Below, in pieces: positions 53,093 through 61,400 of a stretch of 64,000 nucleotides of DNA. The notes under the pieces were generated by a model that was not told the DNA's origin, searched no databases, and was given only the letters and a program-made list of their open reading frames with translations. The stretch lies in contig NZ_JACJRQ010000003.1 of assembly GCF_014697355.1 (NCBI RefSeq), positions 1 through 64,000 of the forward strand, given 5' to 3'. A program made the translations under genes and the position numbers. The stretch's first letter is position 1, and every line of letters starts with the position of its first letter. This DNA is from Nostoc calcicola FACHB-3891 (GTDB lineage: Bacteria > Cyanobacteriota > Cyanobacteriia > Cyanobacteriales > Nostocaceae).

Positions 53093-54283
53093 ATGTGTAA
53101 ACAAATGGAAACTCTGCCGCTCAAAATTTACGATGATACTCTGCGAGATGGAGAACAACAAGCTGGGCTTTTCTTCTCTTACTCAACCAAATATGAACTC
53201 GCCCATTTGATTGACCAAACAGGAGTTGATGGATTCGACATCATGCCCTGTGTTTGTGACGAAGAAGCAAAACTCGCTAAAAAATTAGTATCAGAGGGAT
53301 TCGGTAGTCAGATTTTTGCAGCTACCTTAATGAACAAGCAGTTTATTGATTTAGCAAAGGACTGCGGCATCAATCGTATCGTTTTGATCTATGCTCTTTC
53401 CGATCGCTTCCTATTCTTACGAGACCCTCAGATCCGCCTGATGGACGAGTTTAAAGGGAAAACCATTGACGATCGTATCCCAACTAACCTGATTGATAAA
53501 ATTCGCCAAAATGCTATTGATTTAATCGTCGAAAATTTACGCTATGCCACCACAGTGGCTGGACTGAGAGTAGACTTTGCCGCCGAGGATGCCTCAAGAA
53601 CCGATTTTGACTTTTTAGTGCAATGTATCCGCTCTTTTAGTCCTTATATTGAAAACTTTATCCTCAGTGATACAGTGGGAATTCTCAGTCCAGAAAAGAG
53701 CTATATCTGGATTAATGACCTGCTGCAATCCACCACAGGAGTTGCTTTCGGGGTACATTACCACAATGATATGGGCTTGGCTCTGGAAAATACCCTCCAG
53801 TCGGTGATTGCTGGAGCTACTTTAGTTTCAGGTACCTTTACCGGCATTGGCGAACGAGCCGGAAATGTTGCCATTGAGCAGGTATTGAATGGCTTGCGAG
53901 TCCGCTTCGGAATTGAAGTTAAGGGAATTAACTATGATGCTATAGCCCCTGTGACTGATTACATCGAGCAAATGGGGATTCGTCCCGCCCCTCCTTACTC
54001 TCGAACTGCTCAACGCCACGAAACAGGTGTGCATGTCAATTCTTTGTTATCAGACCCCAAAAGCTATGCAGTTTTTCCTCACGGGGCTATAGACGTTGTA
54101 TTTGGCAAATGGAGTGGAGTGAGTAACTTCCAATATCTATTTGAAAAGCAACTGCAAAATCCTCAACCCAGAGAGCAATACGAGAAAATGCGTTCAACGA
54201 TTAAATCTCTTGCTACTGAGCAAGAACGCTACTTTACAGCTAACGATGTCTTGGAATTATGGAAAAATGGGGTTTTTAAGTAA
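53093..54283 (+). CDS. hphA: HphA: isopropylmalate synthase-like condensing enzyme
   Basis: 396 residues (an ATG at 53105 has better spacing to AGGA at 53089-53092). HMGL-like TIM barrel: DDTLRDGEQQAG at 14-25 supplies the metal Asp and catalytic Arg; GVHYHNDMGLALEN (about 220) gives the metal His pair; GTFTGIGERAGNVAIEQV follows. The C-terminal LeuA allosteric domain is missing, as in homocitrate synthase and HphA. HphA condenses acetyl-CoA with phenylpyruvate to benzylmalate, the first step to homophenylalanine, a pathway described from Nostoc punctiforme. The stop codon lies 17 bp inside hphB. It could be LeuA- or NifV-like instead, but the neighbours argue for Hph. Confidence 0.87.
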   Translation: MCKQMETLPLKIYDDTLRDGEQQAGLFFSYSTKYELAHLIDQTGVDGFDIMPCVCDEEAKLAKKLVSEGFGSQIFAATLMNKQFIDLAKDCGINRIVLIYALSDRFLFLRDPQIRLMDEFKGKTIDDRIPTNLIDKIRQNAIDLIVENLRYATTVAGLRVDFAAEDASRTDFDFLVQCIRSFSPYIENFILSDTVGILSPEKSYIWINDLLQSTTGVAFGVHYHNDMGLALENTLQSVIAGATLVSGTFTGIGERAGNVAIEQVLNGLRVRFGIEVKGINYDAIAPVTDYIEQMGIRPAPPYSRTAQRHETGVHVNSLLSDPKSYAVFPHGAIDVVFGKWSGVSNFQYLFEKQLQNPQPREQYEKMRSTIKSLATEQERYFTANDVLELWKNGVFK

Positions 54284-55358
54284 TCCTTCCTATCGAATTG
54301 TTGCCATTCCTGGGGAAGGAATCGGGCCAGAAGTTGTCCAAGCTTCCTTACAAATTCTGCAACAGGTAGCTGAAATTGAGGGATTTACTTTACAGGTAGA
54401 CTATGGTTGGCTGGGCGCGATCGCCTTTGAACAACTGGGTAGTTATTGCCCTCAAGCAACTATTGAATTGTGCGATGGAGCCGATGGCATTGTATTTGGT
54501 GCGGTTACCGAAGGCGGACTATTAGAACTGCGAAAACATTTCGACTTTTTTTGCAATCTGCGCCCGATTCGTAGCGTTAAAAGTTTGCTGGATAAATCCA
54601 GCCTGCGACCAGAAAAAGTGCAAAATCTCGATATTTTGATCGTTCGAGAATTGGTGAGTGGGATTTATTTTGGCCCATCTGGACGTGCTTCAGATGACAA
54701 AGGAGCCTATGGTTACCATACCATGCGCTATTACGATGAAGAAATTCGTCGCGTTGCTCGTAAGGCTCTACAGCAAGCCGAACAGCGCCGAGGATTACTC
54801 ACCGTCGCCCACAAAGAAAACGCTTTGCCTCATCTGCCTTGGACTCGTTTAGTGCAAGAAGAAGCCAAGGAATTTGACGGCGTTGTTGTTGAGTCAATGT
54901 TGGTGGATAACTTAGCTATGCAAATGGTTTTGAATCCCCAGCGGTTTGATGTAATTTTGGCGGGCAATTTATTTGGAGATATTCTCAGCGATATTGGCGG
55001 TGCCTTGGTTGGTTCCATCGGCTTATTAGGATCGGCTAGTCTCAACGCTGATGGATTTGGTTTATACGAAGCGATTCATGGTACAGCTCCAGACATTGCA
55101 GGTAAGGGAATTGCCAATCCCCTGGGAACTTTGGGAGCGTGTAGTTTAATGCTTCAGCAATGGGGAGAAGAACGAGCTGCCCAACGAATTATTGAAGCCC
55201 AAGAACGAATTTTAGACAAGGGATATCGGACAGCCGATTTGTCTCCCCAAGGAGGAGAAATCTTTGTCAACACTCAAACCTTAGTTGACCTTTTACTGGA
55301 AGAACTTTCAGTAGTGCCACATTCAGAATTAGGAGTGATTTATGAGTCCCGCAAATAA
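54267..55358 (+). CDS. hphB: HphB: isopropylmalate dehydrogenase-like
   Basis: 363 residues from the ATG at 54267, the normal LeuB length; longer upstream frame is overlap with hphA. LeuB-type marks: [14 protein letters not shown] at the N-terminus, [18 protein letters not shown], the catalytic Tyr in [58 protein letters not shown] and [18 protein letters not shown]. It would oxidise and decarboxylate 3-benzylmalate to 2-oxo-4-phenylbutanoate using NAD. The 17-bp overlaps with both neighbours indicate translational coupling. It could in principle act in leucine synthesis; the setting with fused HphCD makes that less likely. Confidence 0.88.
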   Translation: MGFLSNPSYRIVAIPGEGIGPEVVQASLQILQQVAEIEGFTLQVDYGWLGAIAFEQLGSYCPQATIELCDGADGIVFGAVTEGGLLELRKHFDFFCNLRPIRSVKSLLDKSSLRPEKVQNLDILIVRELVSGIYFGPSGRASDDKGAYGYHTMRYYDEEIRRVARKALQQAEQRRGLLTVAHKENALPHLPWTRLVQEEAKEFDGVVVESMLVDNLAMQMVLNPQRFDVILAGNLFGDILSDIGGALVGSIGLLGSASLNADGFGLYEAIHGTAPDIAGKGIANPLGTLGACSLMLQQWGEERAAQRIIEAQERILDKGYRTADLSPQGGEIFVNTQTLVDLLLEELSVVPHSELGVIYESRK

Positions 55359-57051
55359 CATTTTGCAACTGGGAGATGATATTAATACTGATGATATTAT
55401 TCCTGCCAATCGGGCAACAACAGACGATCCCGAACACTTAAAACTCTATGCTTTAGAACATATTATTGGTGAGGGAGAACTTTTAAAATACAACGCGATC
55501 GCCGCAGGAGAAAATTTTGGGTGCGGTTCCAGTCGAGAAGTTGCTCCCATTGCCCTGCAAGCTGCTGGAATTGAAAAGATTCAGGCGCGATCGTTTGCCG
55601 AAATTTTTTATCGCAATAGCATTAATATTGGACTTTGCCTCGAAATTTTGGGAGAAAAACAGCAGAATCCAGTGGTTGATGCGATCGCACTTGCAGGCGG
55701 GCTAATGTCTTTTAATCAAATGCGTCGTCAGGGGCAAATCACCATTCCTCGCAGCATCACCCCTCCACGACCGATGACTTTAGTCGAAAAACTCCTAGCT
55801 AAAGCCTCCGGTAATTCCTACGTCCAGCCAGGGGAAGTAGTTTTTGCCCAGGTGGATTTAGCCTTATCCCACGATGCCGTAGCTGGTCCTGTGGCCAAGA
55901 TATTTTATAAACAGTATGGGGCAGAGGCAAAATTATGGGACTCCCAACGAGTGGTTTTAGTCGCCGATCACTTTATCCAAGTCAACGACATCCGTGCTGA
56001 TAATAAAGCCCATATCATGTACGAACAGATGGTTGAATTCGCCCAAGACCAGGGATGCCACTTATTTGATGTCGTTTCCCCAGGTGAAGCTGCCGGCATT
56101 TGCCACGTTCTACTACCAGAAAAAGGATTTGTCCGGCCAGGAATGCTGATTGCTGGTACAGATTCTCATACCTGCACCTACGGAGCCTTGGGAGCCTTTT
56201 CCACAGGGGTAGGAACCACAGACATGGCTAATATTTATGCGATGGGGGATATGTGGATTCGCGTTCCCCAAACCTTAGTATTTGAGTTATCTGGAACTCT
56301 ACCGCCTCAAATTAGTGCCAAGGACATCATATTATTTATCTTGGGACAAATCGGCTGTGCTGGCGCTACCAGTAAGGTAATGGAATTTAGAGGGTCAATT
56401 ATCGCCCAACTGCCCTTTGATGAGCGATTGACTTTAGCGAATATGGCAGTTGAATGTGGCGCGATATGTGGCTTGATTGTTCCTGATGAGGTGACTCGTG
56501 AGTATGTGAAAAACCATAGCTCCCAGGGCTTTGAAGAAATTATCGCCGATGCTGATGCCCAGTACGAAAGAATTTATCAATTTGACCTCAGTAATTTAGA
56601 ACCCCAAGTTGCACGTCCTCCGAAACCGGATCGAGTAGTGGGCATTAGTCAGCTAGAGGACATTCCGATTACCAAGGCTTTTATTGGCTCTTGTACAGGT
56701 GGTAAACTTTACGATTTGGCGCAAGCAGCTGAAGTTTTGAACGGTCGTCAACTAGCAGAAGGCGTCAATTTGTTTATTGTACCTGCCACCGTGGAGATTC
56801 GTGAGCAAGCCCAAGAGTTAGGCTATCTCGACATTTTTGAAAAAGCAGGGGCACAGATTCTCAAGTCAGGTTGTGGGGCTTGCATTAATGCTGGAATTGG
56901 GGTTTTAGCAAAAGAAGAAACAGGAGTTTATGCAACCAATCGTAATTTTAAAGGACGCAGCGGCGATCCAACAGGCAAAAATTATTTGGCATCACCAAGA
57001 ACGGTTGCTATTTCAGCCGTAAAAGGCAAAATTACCCATCATCTTGATTAA
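55342..57051 (+). CDS. hphCD: HphCD: fused isopropylmalate dehydratase-like isomerase
   Basis: 569 residues. Residues 1-155 are the small, LeuD-like swivel domain ([38 protein letters not shown]). Residues 160-569 are the large, LeuC/aconitase-like part. The 4Fe-4S ligands sit in [13 protein letters not shown] and [11 protein letters not shown]; other marks are [14 protein letters not shown] and [11 protein letters not shown]. In leucine synthesis these are two proteins; small-then-large fusion is the hallmark of hphCD. It isomerises 2-benzylmalate to 3-benzylmalate. It begins 17 bp before the end of hphB. Confidence 0.9.
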   Translation: MSPANNILQLGDDINTDDIIPANRATTDDPEHLKLYALEHIIGEGELLKYNAIAAGENFGCGSSREVAPIALQAAGIEKIQARSFAEIFYRNSINIGLCLEILGEKQQNPVVDAIALAGGLMSFNQMRRQGQITIPRSITPPRPMTLVEKLLAKASGNSYVQPGEVVFAQVDLALSHDAVAGPVAKIFYKQYGAEAKLWDSQRVVLVADHFIQVNDIRADNKAHIMYEQMVEFAQDQGCHLFDVVSPGEAAGICHVLLPEKGFVRPGMLIAGTDSHTCTYGALGAFSTGVGTTDMANIYAMGDMWIRVPQTLVFELSGTLPPQISAKDIILFILGQIGCAGATSKVMEFRGSIIAQLPFDERLTLANMAVECGAICGLIVPDEVTREYVKNHSSQGFEEIIADADAQYERIYQFDLSNLEPQVARPPKPDRVVGISQLEDIPITKAFIGSCTGGKLYDLAQAAEVLNGRQLAEGVNLFIVPATVEIREQAQELGYLDIFEKAGAQILKSGCGACINAGIGVLAKEETGVYATNRNFKGRSGDPTGKNYLASPRTVAISAVKGKITHHLD

Positions 57052-57235
57052 AAACGGAGTTATTAGACATGAGTGAATAGAGAAAAAAATTGTAAAATCT
57101 TAACCCAATCTGAATCAAAGTGACTTTTATCTAGCTTAGTCTAGGTATTAAGATAGGCTTCTTTATTTATAAAGATTCCAGTCTTATACCTTTAGTAATG
57201 TTTTAACCAAGACGTAAGGATTTTAGGTAATTCCA

Positions 57236-57628
57236 ATGGACGAAATCGTTAAAAAACTTGCCGGTCTAGGTCTTCCTGGCATATTTCTCGTGATTCTTGC
57301 AGCCACATCAGCAGGTAGTTCTGCTGCTATTACTGCCACCCTCACAGCCTTGGGAGGGCCGTTTGGTATCGTTGGAGGTATAGCTCTGCTTGGTCTGACA
57401 ACAGTTGTTGGAGATACTGTAGCCGGATATGGTATTGAAGCCATTCTCAAAGCTGTCTATACAGAACGTAGCAAAACCGAATCTGTGAGATTTCTGCTCA
57501 AAGAAATTAAAGATCTACCAATTTCAGAGGAGCTAAAACTCAAACTGAAAAATGAACTTAGCCCACAAGCCACTGGTTATACTGAAACAACTGAAGAACC
57601 AAGAACAGTTGAAATTGTTGATGAATAA
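57236..57628 (+). CDS. Small glycine/alanine-rich membrane protein
   Basis: 130 residues. Residues 10-75 are hydrophobic with small-residue spacing (LGLPGIFLVILAATSAGSSAAIT, LGGPFGIVGGIALLGLTTVVGDTVAGYG), suggesting two or three helices packed by glycine zippers. Residues 76-130 are charged and helical (TESVRFLLKEIKDLPISEELKLKLKNEL), ending EPRTVEIVDE. It lies between hphCD (184 bp) and the NRPS, on the same strand. I have no firm family. A transport, pore or immunity-type role in the cluster is possible but unsupported. Confidence 0.6.
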   Translation: MDEIVKKLAGLGLPGIFLVILAATSAGSSAAITATLTALGGPFGIVGGIALLGLTTVVGDTVAGYGIEAILKAVYTERSKTESVRFLLKEIKDLPISEELKLKLKNELSPQATGYTETTEEPRTVEIVDE

Positions 57629-57763
57629 TTAACAGAATTCAGGAGTAGCCAGTGTAGTCTTGTGGTCTACCAAAATGAAGCAACTGGCGTTGATAATTGG
57701 GAAATAAAACAGATTTTAGGCGAGGCTACCGGACTTAAATTGTATATTTCACCTGACTTTTAA
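57629..57763 (+). other. In-frame open segment after the small membrane protein
   Basis: Directly after the TAA at 57626-57628 the same frame stays open for 44 codons to a TAA at 57761-57763. From about 57659 it reads LVVYQNEATGVDNWEIKQ and on to GEATGLKLYISPDF, which looks protein-like. A GAATTCAGGAGT repeat lies just after the first stop. It may be the 3' piece of a lost gene or of an originally longer neighbour. Confidence 0.4.
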
Positions 57764-57938
57764 TATCCTGTAAAATCGCTCAAAATTCCCAAACAAATGG
57801 CACTGAATATCAAGTTGCATAATTTGGAGTTTTCCGAAATTTAACCCGCTACGAATTAGTGAAATGCTGTACTAAGTTAAGCAATTCTTTTTCTAGGAAA
57901 AGCTAACGTACAAAATTCAAATTGCGGTGAGAAAATAA

Positions 57939-57986
57939 AATGGCCTCTGAGTCCGATTTCACCGGATTAAACACTCAAAGGCCATT
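57939..57986 (+). terminator. Hairpin terminator before the NRPS
   Basis: AATGGCCTCTGAGT (57939-57952) pairs with ACTCAAAGGCCATT (57973-57986), with an inner TCCG / CGGA stem. It would separate hph transcription from the NRPS, which then needs its own promoter in 57990-58400. Confidence 0.65.
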
Positions 57987-58073
57987 ATTCAAAATCATCT
58001 AGTTAATATCCTATGTCTAGAAGTGGCTTTAATATCATCATCCGTTTGAATACTTATAATTAGGACTGACGCT

Positions 58074-58312
58074 TTGAGACGGGAACATTTTAAAATTGAA
58101 GAAGAATGCAGAATTCAGAATTCAGAATTCAGCAATCTTGACGCTCGCGGACTCGCTAACGCTGCGCTATCAGTCGGGGATTCAGACCCGCGACTGATTG
58201 AAGACCACCAAATCGTAGATTTGGTGGGGGTGCAAAAACGCCGGTTATTCATCCGCCACTCGCACAGAATACCCAACTGAATTCTGACTCCTGACTCCTG
58301 AATTCTGTTCGA
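58074..58312. repeat. Repeat cassette upstream of the NRPS
   Basis: Three GAATTCAG units (58110-58130) at the left and GAATTCTGACTCCTGACTCC (58280-58299) with a further GAATTCTG at the right enclose GC-rich repeats: CGCTCGCGGACTCGC and a hairpin CCACCAAATCGTAGATTTGG. An open frame through it is not a gene. About 90 bp remain for NRPS leader sequence. Confidence 0.75.
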
Positions 58313-58404
58313 TAAATAGTTATTCTGACATCAATTTTCTAAAATTACGCAACAGATTCTATAGTTGTGCTGAAACCTAATTTCTATTTAGAAAAAAACA
58401 GGTC

Positions 58405-61400
58405 ATGTTTAAACAATGTATTCATCAATTATTTGAAACCCAAGTTGCTCGAAATCCCCAAGCAATAGCTGTGGAATGCGGGCAGAAACAATTAACATAT
58501 CAAGAATTAAATATTAAAGCTAACCAACTCGCTCATCATTTGCAAAAATTAGGGGTAGGCGCAGAGGTATTGGTAGGAATTTGCGTCGATCGCTCCTTAG
58601 AAATGATTGTGGGTTTATTGGGAATTCTCAAAGCCGGAGGAGCATACGTACCGCTAGATCCAGCCTATCCTACTGAACGATTGCAGTTCATGGTACAAGA
58701 TGCTCAAATCTCTATTTTGGTAACACAAGAAAAATGGTCTAGTTTAATATCTGATTATTCAGGGCAGGTAATTTGTTTAGATAGTCACCAGGACGAGATA
58801 TTTAACGACAGCGATGCCTACGGCGGGCAAAGCCAACACAATCTCGTTAACACAGTCAAACCGAATAATTTAGCTTACGTCATCTATACATCAGGTTCGA
58901 CCGGAAAACCCAAAGGAGTGATGATTGAGCATCATTCATTGGTGAACTTTATCCAAATAGGCATCGCCCAATACAAAATCTCTGAATGCGATGCCTACGG
59001 CGGGCAAAGCCAACGGATTCTTCAGTTTGCCTCCATAAGTTTTGATGTCGCCGCAGAAGAAATATATTCCTGCTTAAGTTGTGGTGCAACTCTAGTGTTA
59101 CGAACTGAAGAAATGATGAGTTCTGTAGCATCATTTGTACAACAATCTCAAAATTGGCAAATAACTATATGGGATTTACCCACAGCTTACTGGCATTTAA
59201 TAGTCAATGAATTAGCCACTGGTAAAATAACATTGCCCCAATCATTGCGCTTGGTGATTATTGGCGGAGAAAGGGTACTACCAGAAAAAGTGAAAATGTG
59301 GCTCAAATGTGTAGGAAATTTCCCTGAATTGATCAATGCCTACGGCCCCACCGAAGCCACTATTGCAGCTATAAGTTGCTGTTTATCAAATTACACCAAA
59401 CTAGAAAACACAGAAGTACCTATTGGTAAACCAATGGGGGAAAATATTGAAATTTATCTATTGGATCAAAACCTGCAACAACTTCCAAGCCAAGTAACAG
59501 GAGAAATATACATCGGAGGTGCTGGACTTGCACGCGGCTATCTCAATCGCCCAGAATTAACCGCAGAAAAATTTATTCAAAATCCTTTTGACAATTCAAA
59601 ATTATTATATAAAACTGGTGATTTAGGAAGATATTTACCAGACGGTAACTTAGAATTTATAGGACGCATTGATGAGCAGGTAAAATTTAATGGCTTCCGA
59701 ATTGAATTAGGAGAAATTGAATCTGTTCTCAATCAACATTCCGAAGTATCTCAAAGCGTAGTCATTATTCGTGAAGATTCCCCTGGAAACAAACGTTTAG
59801 TAGCTTATATTGTCCCCCATCCAAAAATGGCATTCGCCCCCACAACTGTTGAAAGCTTCCTGAAAAAAAAGCTACCGAGTTACATGGTGCCGAGTATCTT
59901 TGTTTTCTTAGATGCTTTACCCCTCACTCCCAATGACAAAATCGATCGCCAAGCACTTCCTGTTCCTAATCTGCAAAAAACTTTTGTCGCTCCCCGGAAT
60001 TCACAAGAAGAAGCCTTAGCAGAAATCTGGCGTCAAATTTTTGGATTAGAACACATTGGTATTGATGATAATTTTTTCCAGTTGGGTGGTCATTCTCTCA
60101 TCGCCACACAAATTTTGTCTCGCATACGCGATGTTTTTCAAGTTGAACTATCCTTTAAGCAACTGTTTGAAAATCCAACTATTGATGACTTAATTAAAGT
60201 CATTTTCCAGCAACAGCAAATCAAACAGCCATTCCCCATAGCTAAAATTCAGCCAATTCCACGAGGGGGTTACTTACCCGTTTCCTTTGCCCAAGAGCGG
60301 GTATATTTCATTGAGCAATTAGCACCCTCCATGAGCGCTTACCAATTCCAAGAGAGTTTGCGCTTTCAAGGATATTTGAATACATCTATTTTGGAAGAAA
60401 GTCTGGGCGAAATTTTGCGTCGTCATGAGATTTTTCGCACTACCTTTCCAGCCGTAGAAGGAAAATTAGTACAATTAATTCATCCTCCTCAACCAGTAAA
60501 ATTAGAAGTAATTGACCTGCAAAATTTTGCCAAACCTGAACAGGAAGCTGAAGTCGAAAGATTAACAGAGGCGGCAATTCACCAACCTTTTAATATTAGG
60601 GAGTTACCCTTAATTCGGTGGACATTATTAAAATTAAGTGACGAGGAACATGTATTAGTTCATGTTGAACATCACATGGTTCATGATGGTTGGTCATTTA
60701 ATTTATTTTTGCGAGAATTATTAGCACTATATCAAGCCTTTTCTGAAGGGAAACCCTCTCCCCTCGCTGAACCATCACTTCAGTTTGCAGATTTTGCCCA
60801 TTGGCAAAGACAGTGGGTGTTAACAGAAGAAGCACAAGCCCAGCTAGATTATTGGAAACAAAAATTATCTGGTAGTCCGCCTTTACTGGAATTACCTGGT
60901 GTTAGCCCGCGCCCAGTAGAACAAACTTACCAAGGCGGAATGCGGAGGATGGAACTTCCTCTTCATGTCTGCGAAGCCCTAAGAAATATGGGTCGTCAAG
61001 AAGGCGTAACCTTATTTATGAGTATGTTTACAGTTTTCGTAACCATGCTCTACCGCTACACCGGACAAGAAGATCTTTGCGTGGGTTCTGGAGTCGCTAA
61101 CCGTCGTTGGCGAGAGACAGAAGGGTTAATTGGCATGATTGTCAATAATATTGTTCTCCGCACAAATGTTTCCGGAAACCCCACCTTTCGAGAATTTCTG
61201 GCTCAAGTGCGTCAAGTCACCCTGGAAGGTTATGCTAACGAAGACTTACCCTTTGATAAGGTGGTAGAGGCACTCAAACCAGAGAGGAATCTCAGCTATA
61301 ATCCGCTGTTTCAGGTGATGTTTAGCTTCCATGATGCGCTGTTACCCGAATTGCATTTACCTGGGTTGAGTATTAAACAGCATGAGACACTCAACAATAA

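Noticed and set aside
54141..54266. Longer N-terminus for HphB starting at 54141
   Set aside because: It would overlap hphA by 143 bp and adds residues unlike LeuB; the ATG at 54267 gives the normal length.
53093..57051. Ordinary leucine biosynthesis genes (leuA, leuB, leuCD)
   Set aside because: The condensing enzyme lacks the LeuA regulatory domain, the isomerase is fused small-large, and the genes flank an NRPS; Hph fits better, though only assays would settle it.
58074..58280. 68-codon open frame before the NRPS
   Set aside because: Entirely inside the GAATTCAG-bounded repeat cassette.
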